From Kordia sp. SMS9 (GTDB lineage: Bacteria > Bacteroidota > Bacteroidia > Flavobacteriales > Flavobacteriaceae): a DNA stretch of 64,000 bases. Under the pieces are notes generated by a model, which was not told the DNA's origin, did not search any database, and worked only from the letters and a program-made list of their open reading frames with translations. Below are positions 26,731-36,151 of the stretch, piece after piece; within the stretch, counting starts at the first letter, position 1, and every line of letters begins with the position of its first letter. The stretch lies in the NCBI RefSeq assembly GCF_003352465.1, contig NZ_CP031153.1:2966987-3030986 (forward strand), read 5' to 3'. Both the position numbers and the translations under genes were made by a program.

Positions 26731-27156
26731 TTAATTTTCGTTTTCTGAGTTATTAAATTCTATTCCTAAAACAAACATTGTATGTTGTTTGTTGAGTCCC
26801 ATATCTCCTGTTACATCGCGACCTTGATCTTGAAACTTACAAGTAATCGTATCATTTATGAGCACATTGTATTCATTTAAAAATGTTACATTCACATCGA
26901 ATGGACGTATGGATAATAAATCACCTCCAGCTGCTAATTCAATAGCTGCTATATCGTGCAGCATGAATGTCATAGTGCATGATGGTGTTTTAAAGCCTTG
27001 ACTCCATGAAGTTGCTTCATTTTTAAGTGTTTTATTGAGCTGATGTTCTTGCTCAGTTCCATAACTAATCTCTACAACATCAACATCAACTCCATTGATG
27101 TATACTGTAACATCTCCACTATCGTATGCCTTACTATTTCTAATAACATTTGCCAT
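26731..27156 (-). CDS. Tail tube protein
   Basis: This 141-residue protein follows the sheath gene directly, overlapping it by 1 bp. It has the simple beta-sandwich pattern of tube proteins: an early GDVTVYINGVDVDVVEISYG and a late CKFQDQGRDVTGDMGLNKQHTMF. With the sheath it indicates a contractile (myovirus) tail. Confidence 0.8.
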   Translation of the reverse strand: MANVIRNSKAYDSGDVTVYINGVDVDVVEISYGTEQEHQLNKTLKNEATSWSQGFKTPSCTMTFMLHDIAAIELAAGGDLLSIRPFDVNVTFLNEYNVLINDTITCKFQDQGRDVTGDMGLNKQHTMFVLGIEFNNSENEN

Positions 27157-28403
27157 TATACTTGTGTTTTGAGATTAATAGTTCCTTTGATATCATCTAC
27201 AGATCCAAACGGTACAACTCTAAACTTTACATTAAGTGTTTTAGCAACTATCAAATCACTATCACGACTAACAATTGTTGTACCTGAAGATATTTGTCCA
27301 GCTTTTTCCATTTTTTCAAAAACTTCGTTTCCAATTTTCTCAAAATTTTTTACAACACCGATTGGCAACTTCCCTGTTTTTGAATCTACAGGATGCTTAG
27401 TTTTGAGCTTTTTGAGCAAAACTCTTCTAAGCTCCCTTGTAGCATGATCAAGTAATTTTCCATACGACATTGTATGTTCATTCACATTTCCTTGTTGATC
27501 ACGAATAATTGGAGCGCATACATGATCATTATTCCATCTTACACCTTCCATACCTACGTATGCAAAACCAAAAACATAGCCCTTATCCTCTAAGGTTTGT
27601 AAACCAGAAAAAGCGTCTATATTTTTTTGATGAGAGGAGAGACCAGGGATAAGCCATTTCCCAAGAGCTCCATCAGTAAGATCAAAAACTTCATTATCAC
27701 CAATGTTTTGACCTACTTTAGCAACAGCAAGTGTTCCTAATGCCGTTCCAACATCAGCATATAGTTGTCCATTATTCTCCAAAGTATCAGCATGATTCCA
27801 ATCTTGTCCAATTACCACGCTAACTTTGGTTGCTTGAAGATTAGGAAGATCTCGCAAGCTAATACAAGATGCAGCATTTCCACTAAACCCATAACCTTCC
27901 AATAATATTTGACAAGGAAAGTGCATTTCAAAAGCCCACTTAGCTAAAGCTTGTGCTTTAGCAATAGAGTTATAGACATCATCAGGCATACCATTTAAGT
28001 AAATGATATCCTCTTCAGAGTTTACTGAAATCGCTAATTGTCTGATTTCTCCCTTGGCATGAATTAATAACTTCTTCGCCATAGCTTCTGTAGGATCTTC
28101 TAAAATATCAACCATACGTGTAACTCGATCTACGAGCATGATATACAACTTTTGTCCTTCAGACGCCATTCGATAGAATTCATTGATTTGACGATAAACC
28201 GTTACTCCATTGGTAGCATCATATTCTTCAGTAATTCCCAATGCCTCGACATCTGTCAAGTTGTAGACTTCCTCAACAGTTTTATATGGCAATTCAGTTG
28301 TGCTGACGCTTGCAAACACCATACCTGAGATTCCTGAATCTTTTGATATAGTGTTTGCACCTATTTTACCTTTTCTTAAATCTACACCATCTAAGTCAGC
28401 CAT
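27156..28403 (-). CDS. Tail sheath protein (DUF2586-like)
   Basis: The 415-residue protein starts with a short conserved N-terminal arm, then an alpha/beta body containing KWAFEMHFPCQILLEGYGF and VSVVIGQDWNHADTLENNG, and ends with a C-terminal beta strand DDIKGTINLKTQV able to augment a neighbouring subunit. It sits immediately before the tube gene. This fits Bacteroidota sheath proteins annotated as DUF2586. Contraction of this sheath drives injection. Confidence 0.8.
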   Translation of the reverse strand: MADLDGVDLRKGKIGANTISKDSGISGMVFASVSTTELPYKTVEEVYNLTDVEALGITEEYDATNGVTVYRQINEFYRMASEGQKLYIMLVDRVTRMVDILEDPTEAMAKKLLIHAKGEIRQLAISVNSEEDIIYLNGMPDDVYNSIAKAQALAKWAFEMHFPCQILLEGYGFSGNAASCISLRDLPNLQATKVSVVIGQDWNHADTLENNGQLYADVGTALGTLAVAKVGQNIGDNEVFDLTDGALGKWLIPGLSSHQKNIDAFSGLQTLEDKGYVFGFAYVGMEGVRWNNDHVCAPIIRDQQGNVNEHTMSYGKLLDHATRELRRVLLKKLKTKHPVDSKTGKLPIGVVKNFEKIGNEVFEKMEKAGQISSGTTIVSRDSDLIVAKTLNVKFRVVPFGSVDDIKGTINLKTQV

Positions 28404-28404
28404 G

Positions 28405-28785
28405 TTACTTTGCTTTTGTAATTGTCGTCAAAACTGACTTATCAAAAGTATAGCTTAACTCTTCAGAGATTTTGAATTCTCCTTGAGCATTCTTATTACC
28501 TACTTTTGCTTTATCTCCTTCTTTTGGAGTATCTCCTTGTTTGAGATCGGCAAAGGTTAATTTTGCTCCATCGACAGTAACAATTACAAGCTTCTTAGCG
28601 ACACTCTTTGCAGCCGCTTTTGTAGCTTCAGCTCTTGTGATTGGCATCACTTTTTTAGGGTCTTTTTCACTATTAACAGCTAAACTTCTATTTGTGAAAA
28701 ATTCTCCGTGTTGATTCACCCATATAGTGTCAACATCTACATTGTCGAAAACCTTTGCAGCTTTCTCTAAGTTGTTTGAACTCAT
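28405..28785 (-). CDS. Small virion protein between capsid and sheath, unknown
   Basis: The 126-residue protein sits where head-completion or head-decoration proteins are found. The N-terminal ~45 residues (NVDVDTIWVNQHGEFFTNRSLA) resemble a small structural fold. The Lys/Ala-rich middle and the segment KLTFADLKQGDTPKEGDKAKVG suggest a flexible linker and a small beta domain. No family is recognised. Confidence 0.5.
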   Translation of the reverse strand: MSSNNLEKAAKVFDNVDVDTIWVNQHGEFFTNRSLAVNSEKDPKKVMPITRAEATKAAAKSVAKKLVIVTVDGAKLTFADLKQGDTPKEGDKAKVGNKNAQGEFKISEELSYTFDKSVLTTITKAK

Positions 28786-28817
28786 AATTTCTTTTTTTAA
28801 GTCTTATTTTAAGTCTA

Positions 28818-29732
28818 TTAGATTGTTGCAGAGACCACTCCTGCCAAGCCTCTCAATTTCTTTGGAGAGACAATAGAATTGTGTCTAACATTGTATTTTG
28901 TTGAATGTGTCTGCGTATCGATTGGATCTGTAATATTCCAAGTTCTTCCATTTGCTTTGAATGCATCTTTAGGATTAAATGCAAATGAAGCAGGAAGATC
29001 TCCAGCTTGTGCTTGTGCTCCGTAACTACGTCTTGTCAGTGTACTTACGTTGATAAGAGGTACATCAATAAAAATGAATATTTTAAAGCTTTCTAAACGT
29101 TGTTTTAGCATACCAGCTTCATCCATAGCCAAATGATTTGTTGACTTATCTTTATTTACACACCAAAACAATAAGTCATTATAGTGCTGAGAAGACAACA
29201 CTAAAGTTCTGTTTGACAATGGAACTTTTTTATCATCGTAGATTGTTTTAAGATCAAGTAAGTCTTTAGGTGTAAATCGTTTACGATCTGTACCATCATT
29301 ATCACCACTAGTAGTGATGATTCTAGTTTGAGCAGAGTCTGATGCTGGTGTTAAGACGTGTGCAGCCTTGGTTTGCTTTCTTTCTGCAATTGCAACTTTA
29401 TGATCATCTTGCACATCTTTCACCTTATCGTAGGCAATATGTTCAGTTTCTTCAACTGTTATCTGAGTCGCTACCGTTACGTGGGTATCCAATTGAATCG
29501 GAATATCTCCATCATTTCTTTGTGCATATCCGATAGGATTCGGAATGAAATTGGTATGCACTTCAGGTTTTGCTCCAACATCCACCAAATGAATAACATC
29601 ATTTGTATTTCTTTTGGCTGATGTTACAAATCTTGATTGATCTGGTATGTCTGCCAAAAATGCGCCTTGTTCTAAAGCGGTCAACTCTTTAACTAATATG
29701 TCTGTCCATATTTCTTGATTAATTCCTGCCAT
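28818..29732 (-). CDS. Major capsid protein (HK97-type, Mu-like)
   Basis: The 304-residue protein directly follows the protease/scaffold gene in the same operon. It opens AGINQEIWTDILVKELTALEQGAFLADIPDQ and has a central part with TLVLSSQHYNDLLFW, similar to Mu gpT/encapsulin-type major heads. The length is normal for the family. The C-terminal RHNSIVSPKKLRGLAGVV closes the subunit. Confidence 0.75.
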   Translation of the reverse strand: MAGINQEIWTDILVKELTALEQGAFLADIPDQSRFVTSAKRNTNDVIHLVDVGAKPEVHTNFIPNPIGYAQRNDGDIPIQLDTHVTVATQITVEETEHIAYDKVKDVQDDHKVAIAERKQTKAAHVLTPASDSAQTRIITTSGDNDGTDRKRFTPKDLLDLKTIYDDKKVPLSNRTLVLSSQHYNDLLFWCVNKDKSTNHLAMDEAGMLKQRLESFKIFIFIDVPLINVSTLTRRSYGAQAQAGDLPASFAFNPKDAFKANGRTWNITDPIDTQTHSTKYNVRHNSIVSPKKLRGLAGVVSATI

Positions 29733-29772
29733 TGTATCGTATTTTAATTTGAATTATTGGTTAATAGCTGCA

Positions 29773-30945
29773 CTAATCTTCGAAGTCAACATTATACTTA
29801 GCCTTGAAAAGAGCTTTAAACTCATCAAGATTAGTAGCCTTCATAGCTTCTAGTGCTCTAGGATCTTCCTCTTGGTACTTGTCCCAGTTCCATCCTTGTC
29901 TTGAAGCTGTCACTGGAGCATTTCCACCTGAAGGAATTTGACTTGTAATTGTTTGACGCACTCCGATTTTCGAGAGTACAGTATTTAAAGCCTTAATTCC
30001 AGCATCCTTTCCAACTTGCTCATACGTTGATCTCTCTTCCGCAGTGAATTTCTTATCTATATTTTGAGCCTGGTCAAGAATGGATTTCAAAGCATTTTCT
30101 TCGTCTGCTTTGACTTTGGCTTTTAAAGCATCATGATCTGTTTTCTCATCATCATACTTTTTTTGCAAATCTTGTTGCTTTGCCTGATAGTGTTCTTTGA
30201 TTGCTGTGATTACAGCTGTGTCAGAAGATTGAGCCGTGACTCCACTGAGTCCTAACGCATCAATTACATCTTTTTTCATAGTATCATCATTGTTTAATGG
30301 TTCAATAATTACGGGTTTGTTAATAGGTACACTTGCCTCAGGTCTGATATCTTTTATATCTAAACTGGCCGCAAAACGATTGTATATTTCTTCAGATCCT
30401 ATTTCTTGAGGATCATCTATATCAACATCAAGTATCGCCTCAGGATCAATAATTTCATCAACAAGTCCTGAAGCTTTTGCTTGTTCAGCAGAAAACCAAT
30501 TATCTCCTACAAGCCACTTCTTAACATCCTTAGCAGTTTTCTTTGTTTTTGCAACAAGAAGCTTCACAAATTGTTTTTCTAATTCTGTTAGAAGATTACC
30601 AGCTTTTAAATGATCAGAAGCGGTTCCATAAGTACCTCCAGTTGGCGCATGAATCATTAAAAAACCATTCGACACAATTCTTCGTGTTTTTCCAGCTGAA
30701 GCGATAATACCTCCCATACTAGCTGCCACACCAATTGTGTTTGTGTTTACTGTAGATTTTGCTCCTATTAGAGTATTGTAAATCATATTACCATCAAAAA
30801 CCCAACCTCCATAGCAATGTATCCAAACTTCAATCTCAGGATACGTACCATCGACTTTTGAAAATTCACTAAGAAACCGAACACCATCGCCACCATATAT
30901 ATATCCGTATATGTGAATGTTATTCTGATCTACCTTTAAAATCAT
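29773..30945 (-). CDS. Prohead serine protease (ClpP-like) with C-terminal scaffold domain
   Basis: The protein has 390 residues. The N-terminal ~200 residues are ClpP-like: VWIHCYGGWVFDGNMIY, the nucleophile Ser in GVAASMGGIIASAG, and the His in LMIHAPTGGTYG. The C-terminal half carries a long charged coiled coil (about 250-310), as in fused scaffolds. The internal Met of NDDTMKKDVIDAL is a possible separate scaffold start, as in Mu I/Z, but I cannot prove its use. It is the first gene of the leftward late operon. Confidence 0.85.
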   Translation of the reverse strand: MILKVDQNNIHIYGYIYGGDGVRFLSEFSKVDGTYPEIEVWIHCYGGWVFDGNMIYNTLIGAKSTVNTNTIGVAASMGGIIASAGKTRRIVSNGFLMIHAPTGGTYGTASDHLKAGNLLTELEKQFVKLLVAKTKKTAKDVKKWLVGDNWFSAEQAKASGLVDEIIDPEAILDVDIDDPQEIGSEEIYNRFAASLDIKDIRPEASVPINKPVIIEPLNNDDTMKKDVIDALGLSGVTAQSSDTAVITAIKEHYQAKQQDLQKKYDDEKTDHDALKAKVKADEENALKSILDQAQNIDKKFTAEERSTYEQVGKDAGIKALNTVLSKIGVRQTITSQIPSGGNAPVTASRQGWNWDKYQEEDPRALEAMKATNLDEFKALFKAKYNVDFED

Positions 30946-31000
30946 GTTATACCTATTTGATAGACCAAAAATCTATACTAAAAATCTGTCAGACAAGTTT

Positions 31001-31040
31001 GTTTGCAACCCTTGCACAGTTCTTTGCAAGAGTTGCAAAC
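31001..31040. promoter_or_regulatory. Large dyad in the divergent late control region
   Basis: GTTTGCAACCCTTGCA (31001-31016) and TGCAAGAGTTGCAAAC (31025-31040) form an inverted repeat with 15 of 16 bp paired and an 8-bp centre. It contains four TTGCA/TGCAA cores. It lies between divergent late operons (starts at 30945 and 31093) and is a plausible late-activator operator. Confidence 0.7.
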
Positions 31041-31062
31041 GCTTAGTTATTAGGAGATACTA

Positions 31063-31083
31063 TTTTCGAACTTTGTTCGAAAA
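31063..31083. promoter_or_regulatory. Second dyad, TTTTCGAAC-TTT-GTTCGAAAA
   Basis: A perfect 9-bp inverted repeat with a 3-bp centre ends 9 bp before the terminase small subunit start. It may be an operator or an mRNA leader hairpin. Confidence 0.6.
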
Positions 31084-31092
31084 CAAAGACGC

Positions 31093-31518
31093 ATGGGAAG
31101 ATTGACCAATGAAAAGAAAGTTGCTCTAGCAGAACGAATGTTCATCCACGATGGCATGACAGCTAAAGCTATTGCAATTGATTTGGATACAACTGAGCAA
31201 ACCATTGGGAGATGGAAAAAGAAATACGATTGGGAGTCAAGAAGAGCTGAAGCTTTGGCCGCCCCTCACAAAGTCAAGGAAATATTATTCAAAGAGCTTG
31301 AGAATATAGCCAATGGAGAAAAAAAGAAAATCGAAGCAGATGGATTGTACAAAATCTACAAAGTCATTGAAGGATTGAGTGCTCGAACATCAGTTCAAGT
31401 TGTATTGTCTGTCTTTAAAGAGTTTGATGACTGGATGATCGATCAAGATCCTGATTTGGCAATTAAATTTCTCGAATACCATAAAAAATTCCTACTCTTT
31501 AAAGCTGAACAAGTATGA
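31093..31518 (+). CDS. Terminase small subunit (DUF1804-like)
   Basis: This 141-residue protein starts with a helix-turn-helix: MFIHDGMTAKAIAIDLDTTEQTIGRWKKKYDW (about 17-48). The rest is helical with a charged end. Small terminases of Mu-like phages (DUF1804) have this plan and recognise packaging DNA. It overlaps the large subunit gene by 4 bp (ATGA) and opens the rightward late operon. Confidence 0.85.
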   Translation: MGRLTNEKKVALAERMFIHDGMTAKAIAIDLDTTEQTIGRWKKKYDWESRRAEALAAPHKVKEILFKELENIANGEKKKIEADGLYKIYKVIEGLSARTSVQVVLSVFKEFDDWMIDQDPDLAIKFLEYHKKFLLFKAEQV

Positions 31519-33086
31519 TACAAAGGAAAGATGAAAAGCTTATCGAAGAATACAATTTGCATTGCCGTAGAGTTGAGAGGGCGACACAATTAAAATATGG
31601 AGAATCTCCAGCGGAAAAAGCAAAACGTATCAAAAAACTTGAATCAAAATACACAGATTGGTTCGAGTATTATTTTCCGCATTATGCCACGGCAAAGTGC
31701 GCATGGTATCATGCTTTGTTTGCTAAACTACTATTGTCATTCCCAATTTGCTTTATTCTTTTTCAGGTTTTTAGATCAGGAGCAAAATCAGTTCATGCTT
31801 GTATGGGTGTTCCAATGTTTCTAATGATCAAAAAACAGCTCTTCTTTATGCTCCTGGTTGGACAAACTGAAAAGAAAGCAAAAAAGCTATTATCAGACAT
31901 ACAAGCTAACCTTCAATACAATCAACTGTTTATCAATGATTATGGTAAGAAAATGAGAAAAGGGAGTTGGTCGGACGGAGACTTTACAACATCAGATGGA
32001 GTTAAATTTGTGGCTCTTGGTTTTGGACAATCTCCACGTGGAATCAGAGAGCTATATAACAGGCCAGATTATATTGTAGTTAGTGATGTTGACACTAAAG
32101 AACGATGTAATAATGACAAAAGATCAGATGATGCTTATGCCTATGTTTGGGAAGATTTAAAAGGATGTTTTGATGAAGGCGGAAAATACCAAAGAATGAT
32201 TGTGGAAAACAACAACTTTCACAAAAACACCATTATCAACAAGTTGGGAGTAGAATTCAAAAGACTTAGAAAGCTTGCAAGAAAAAGAAAAGAGAAACCA
32301 AGACATCATATTATTGATGTTCCAGCAGTAAAGGATCTTAAAACCTTTGAGCCAAACTGGAAGGAAAAAACAGATGCTAATTACTGGCGACGAAAGTTTG
32401 AAGAAACTCCATACAGATCATTCATGCGTGAATACATGCACAAACATATTCAGGATGGTAAGGTGTTTTCAAATGATAAAGTACTCTATAAGAAAAGAGC
32501 ACAATACCGACAATATGATGGTTTAGTTGTTTACGGCGATTTATCATACAAAGATACAGGTGACTATAAAGGCATCATGTTCTTGGGGAAAATTAGAAGA
32601 GAGTATCATGTTTTATCTGTTTATAACAGACAGGAATCTAGAGCACTTGCAGCTGAATGGTTATACAATTTGTATGAAGATAAAAATCTTTCAAAATACA
32701 ACATCAGATATTACATAGAAGGGCTTTTTGCGATGGATGAATTCGTTACTGATTTTGATGCTGAAGGTGATCAAAGAGGCTATCATATACCTGTTGAATC
32801 TGACGAAGATCCGAAAGGAAACAAATACGATCGAATTGAAGCAATGACAGGAATCTATCAACGTAAATGGATTTTTATTGATGAAAATATCAAAGATGAT
32901 CCTGATGTAATGCTTTATGTTGAACATTTACTTGCTTTTGAAAAAGGTTCGAAGACTCCTGTGGATATACTTGACGCACAACAGGGAGGTATAAGCAAAT
33001 TAAACAAAGAAACCTTTGTGAGCAAATTTGAAATTAAAACAACTTCAATTCAAGATACAATTAGAAGTAATCCTAATAGATTTTAG
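31515..33086 (+). CDS. Terminase large subunit
   Basis: The 523-residue protein has an N-terminal ATPase with a deviant P-loop FRSGAKSV (about 95-102), the downstream VGQTEKKAKKLLSD and an acidic strand DYIVVSDVD as the probable Walker B. The C-terminal RNase H-like nuclease part has VVYGDLSYKDTGDYK and DILDAQQGG with candidate metal-binding Asp residues. It translocates and cuts phage DNA into proheads. It begins inside the small-subunit gene and the next gene starts 2 bp after it. Confidence 0.85.
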   Translation: MIQRKDEKLIEEYNLHCRRVERATQLKYGESPAEKAKRIKKLESKYTDWFEYYFPHYATAKCAWYHALFAKLLLSFPICFILFQVFRSGAKSVHACMGVPMFLMIKKQLFFMLLVGQTEKKAKKLLSDIQANLQYNQLFINDYGKKMRKGSWSDGDFTTSDGVKFVALGFGQSPRGIRELYNRPDYIVVSDVDTKERCNNDKRSDDAYAYVWEDLKGCFDEGGKYQRMIVENNNFHKNTIINKLGVEFKRLRKLARKRKEKPRHHIIDVPAVKDLKTFEPNWKEKTDANYWRRKFEETPYRSFMREYMHKHIQDGKVFSNDKVLYKKRAQYRQYDGLVVYGDLSYKDTGDYKGIMFLGKIRREYHVLSVYNRQESRALAAEWLYNLYEDKNLSKYNIRYYIEGLFAMDEFVTDFDAEGDQRGYHIPVESDEDPKGNKYDRIEAMTGIYQRKWIFIDENIKDDPDVMLYVEHLLAFEKGSKTPVDILDAQQGGISKLNKETFVSKFEIKTTSIQDTIRSNPNRF

Positions 33087-33088
33087 AT

Positions 33089-33529
33089 ATGGCAAGATTT
33101 ATAACAGATACAGATTATACTGTAATCATAAGAGATGAGATTAAAGACATCCTTTTAGATCAATATTCAGAGTTCAAGCTTTTTCGAGCTGAAGAAATGG
33201 CAATAAGTCAAATTAAAAATTATCTATTTGGGAGATATGATACTGACTTAATATTTACTCCAGTAATAGGTGAGGGCATCGATACTAGAAACGCACACAT
33301 TGTAATGATTACCATCGACTGCACTTTGTATCACCTTTACACATCAACCGCACCAAATAAAATACCACAACATAGATCTGATAGATATCAAGATGTCCTG
33401 AATTGGCTTAAGGATGTTTCAAAGGGATCTGCAACAGCTGATTTACCTGGCCGAACTGATGCAAATGGAAATGCAGAGATCGGTATAAAAATAACTTCTG
33501 AATATGAAAATGAGGATAACAGATGGTAA
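33089..33529 (+). CDS. DUF1320 protein (Mu gp36-like)
   Basis: The protein has 146 residues. Its pattern (MARFITDTDYTVIIRDEI, AEEMAISQIKNYLFGRYDTD, then HIVMITIDCTLYHLYTS..RSDRYQDVLNWL) is characteristic of DUF1320/gp36, a head-tail connector-type protein of Mu-like phages. It lies between terminase and portal in Mu-like order, with a 69-bp gap after it that holds a phased array. Confidence 0.85.
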   Translation: MARFITDTDYTVIIRDEIKDILLDQYSEFKLFRAEEMAISQIKNYLFGRYDTDLIFTPVIGEGIDTRNAHIVMITIDCTLYHLYTSTAPNKIPQHRSDRYQDVLNWLKDVSKGSATADLPGRTDANGNAEIGIKITSEYENEDNRW

Positions 33530-33538
33530 CATCAAGTG

Positions 33539-33570
33539 TTTAATTGGTGTTTAAACCCGTTTAATTTCGT
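33539..33570. repeat. Phased TTTAAAC array B (3 units)
   Basis: Units TTTAAT, TTTAAAC and TTTAAT start at 33539, 33550 and 33560 (spacings 11 and 10). The array fills most of the only sizeable gap in the rightward late operon, just before the portal gene. Confidence 0.75.
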
Positions 33571-33598
33571 CTGTAAGCGATTATAATAAAAAATTAGC

Positions 33599-36139
33599 AT
33601 GACTATACCACATAAAGAAAGATACGCCCGAATAGGCAGGAAATTACCAAAAGCTATTCAATCTAGCAGATCAACAGGAAAAGGCAGAGAGATTGAAAAT
33701 ATGAAAAACATTGTCGATCAAATTGTCAATCAATTCAAAGATCGTAGCAGGAAGAACATAAAAAAATGGAGAAACTCTCTGCTTCTTGCTGATCTTCCTG
33801 AAAAACCAAGATTAACAGCTTATCATGATTTATTAGATGATTTAATGACTGATGGGCATTTAATATCCCAAATGGAACTCAGAGAAAATTCAACTTTAAA
33901 TGCAGAATTTGAAATAAGAAACCAACAAGGAAAAATTAATGAGGAAGGTACAAAGCTATTTCGGCAATCTTGGTTTTATAAATTCATGAAAGAAGCTCTT
34001 TTAAGAATTCTTAGAGGAACTAAAATTATTGAATTTGAAAGTTTCAATGGCAATAAAATAAAAATTAATACAATTCCCCAGCGAAACGCAGTTCCAACTT
34101 TGAAAACTATATTTCCAGACTTAAGCAAAGAGGATGGGATTCGATATGATGATCCATATTATGAAAATTGGGTGATTCAGATCGGGGAAGACAAAGAGCT
34201 TGGCATTCTAAATAATATTGTTCCAAATCTTATATGGAAACGCAATGTTGCGCAAAGTTGGGCTGAATTCTGTGAACGTTTCGGATTGCCAATGATAACT
34301 GCTACAACAAATAGCACAGATCCTAAAATAATTGACAATATTGACTATATGCTTAGCAAGATTGCTCAAGCCTCACGTGGAGTATTTCCTAAAGGAACAG
34401 AAATTGAGTTCAAAGAGGCGAATAGAACCGATGCTTATCAAGTATATGACAAGTTTATTGAGAGAAATAATAATGAAATTAGTGAAGCGATTGTTGGGGG
34501 TACAATGCTTACTAATAATGGAAGCAGTAGAAGCCAATCCGAAGTGCATGAACGCAATTTAGACAAAAGGTTAGCTGTGGCCGACAAGCGGTTTATTATG
34601 TTCTTGGTTAATGATGAATTAATCCCACTACTTATTAATCAAGGCTATAAGGAATTAAAAGAGGGAGATGTCTTTGTTTTTCCGAAAGGACTTGATTTGG
34701 ATTTAGATAAGTTTTGGAAAATAGTCCAAGGTATATCCAAAGAGTATGAAGTAGAACAAGAGTGGATAACTAAAACTTTTGGAGTTCCAATTTTGGGTAA
34801 AAAAAAAAGTCAATCCCAACAGCCCAATAAAGTAGTAAGCTCCTATCTTAATATGTATCCTATCTCTAAGTGTTGCCCTTCAGGAATCACAGCCGCCAGT
34901 AAAAGTTTTACAAGACTTATAAATCAATACTATAACGAGCTTTTAGATCTACTATGGAACAAAAAAAACACACTATCAGCTACAGCAAAAATACATGCGC
35001 TGGAAGCCAAGGAGTTAATAAGTGGATTGCACAAAGGATGGACAGGCAGAACTTCTGTCGCATACAATACTCCTGATCACCTAGCAATGCGAATGATGGA
35101 ATTCAATCTCATTGAATTTGCAGCTAGTAAAACCGAAGCTCGATTGGCTTCACTATCTGAACTTTTAGTTGACAAGGAAAAGTTTAACATTCGTTCATTT
35201 TCAGATTTTAAAGCTGAAGCAGAAAAAGTTACAGAAGACTTTAACAAAACCTATCTAGAGACTGAATACAATTTATCAGTGGCTACAGCACAAGGAGCTG
35301 CACAACAAATTCGATTCCTGGAGGAGAAAGACACCGTTACCAATTTGGTAATGTATCAGACTGCTGGAGATAGCAAAGTGCGTTCGGAACACCAAGCACT
35401 GGATGGACTTGTATTTGATTTGAACGACGATGAAACTCTTGACATTTGGACACCTAATGGATACGGGTGTCGATGTGAATTTCTGCAACATTTCCAAGAC
35501 AATAACACCGTTGTCTCTAAAGCCAGTACAGCTAAAAATTTACTTGGAGATAAATTCAAAAAATCTCCATTTAACAGCAATAGACTTAAATCACAAAAAG
35601 TCTTTACAGAAGATCAGTATTATACAGACACCAATAAGATTGCTGCTAAGCTTAATAAAATGTCGTTTGATAAGGTATATAATCTTGATAGTTATTCGGT
35701 GTTTAAACAGCGTTTAAACAGCTTGAAATTAGATGCAAGCATAACTAAAGACAACATCAAAGAACTGTTTAATGGTGATGGCAAATCAAATGGATCTGAC
35801 TTTATGGGGTTCTCTGATTATTTGAAGCGCAAAGTAATTTTGAAGAAGAGTGTTTTTGACGGTAATACAAAGAGCAACTACACGAAAAAGAATGAATTAA
35901 GACATCAACTATTTCCTCATTTGAAATCGGTATTAACATCTCCTGATGAAGTTTGGATCTACGGGTACGATAAAAAAGCAGCTACTTTTTTAACTAGATA
36001 CATCTCATTCTATAACAACCATGCAATTGTCGTTCAACTTGGACTTGGAGATATACACATCGAGATCAAGGGCTGGCAATTGTTAAAGGATGAGAAATCT
36101 AAAAGAAAAGGGCTGTTACTCTATAACAGCAATAAATAA
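33599..36139 (+). CDS. Fusion of Mu-type portal (DUF935), F-like minor head protein and a C-terminal nuclease-like (PBECR-type) domain
   Basis: The 846-residue protein appears to hold three modules. Residues ~50-400 resemble DUF935/gp29 portals (YYENWVIQIGEDKELG, ERFGLPMITATTN). Residues ~440-660 carry the SPP1 gp7/Mu gpF signature (RSEHQALDGLVFDLNDDE..WTPNGYGCRCEF). The last ~110 residues (LTSPDEVWIYGYDKKAATFL..HIEIKGWQLL) resemble the PBECR (barnase/EndoU/colicin/RelE-like) domains often attached to Mu F proteins. In Mu, portal and F are separate genes. Phased array C lies inside the coding sequence near residue 701. Confidence 0.75.
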   Translation: MTIPHKERYARIGRKLPKAIQSSRSTGKGREIENMKNIVDQIVNQFKDRSRKNIKKWRNSLLLADLPEKPRLTAYHDLLDDLMTDGHLISQMELRENSTLNAEFEIRNQQGKINEEGTKLFRQSWFYKFMKEALLRILRGTKIIEFESFNGNKIKINTIPQRNAVPTLKTIFPDLSKEDGIRYDDPYYENWVIQIGEDKELGILNNIVPNLIWKRNVAQSWAEFCERFGLPMITATTNSTDPKIIDNIDYMLSKIAQASRGVFPKGTEIEFKEANRTDAYQVYDKFIERNNNEISEAIVGGTMLTNNGSSRSQSEVHERNLDKRLAVADKRFIMFLVNDELIPLLINQGYKELKEGDVFVFPKGLDLDLDKFWKIVQGISKEYEVEQEWITKTFGVPILGKKKSQSQQPNKVVSSYLNMYPISKCCPSGITAASKSFTRLINQYYNELLDLLWNKKNTLSATAKIHALEAKELISGLHKGWTGRTSVAYNTPDHLAMRMMEFNLIEFAASKTEARLASLSELLVDKEKFNIRSFSDFKAEAEKVTEDFNKTYLETEYNLSVATAQGAAQQIRFLEEKDTVTNLVMYQTAGDSKVRSEHQALDGLVFDLNDDETLDIWTPNGYGCRCEFLQHFQDNNTVVSKASTAKNLLGDKFKKSPFNSNRLKSQKVFTEDQYYTDTNKIAAKLNKMSFDKVYNLDSYSVFKQRLNSLKLDASITKDNIKELFNGDGKSNGSDFMGFSDYLKRKVILKKSVFDGNTKSNYTKKNELRHQLFPHLKSVLTSPDEVWIYGYDKKAATFLTRYISFYNNHAIVVQLGLGDIHIEIKGWQLLKDEKSKRKGLLLYNSNK
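35702..35723. repeat. Phased TTTAAAC array C (2 units, inside the portal fusion gene)
   Basis: Two GTTTAAACAGC copies start at 35701 and 35712, an 11-bp period, in coding sequence between the head and nuclease modules (encoding VFKQRLNS). Confidence 0.75.
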
Positions 36140-36151
36140 AAATAACCGTTT

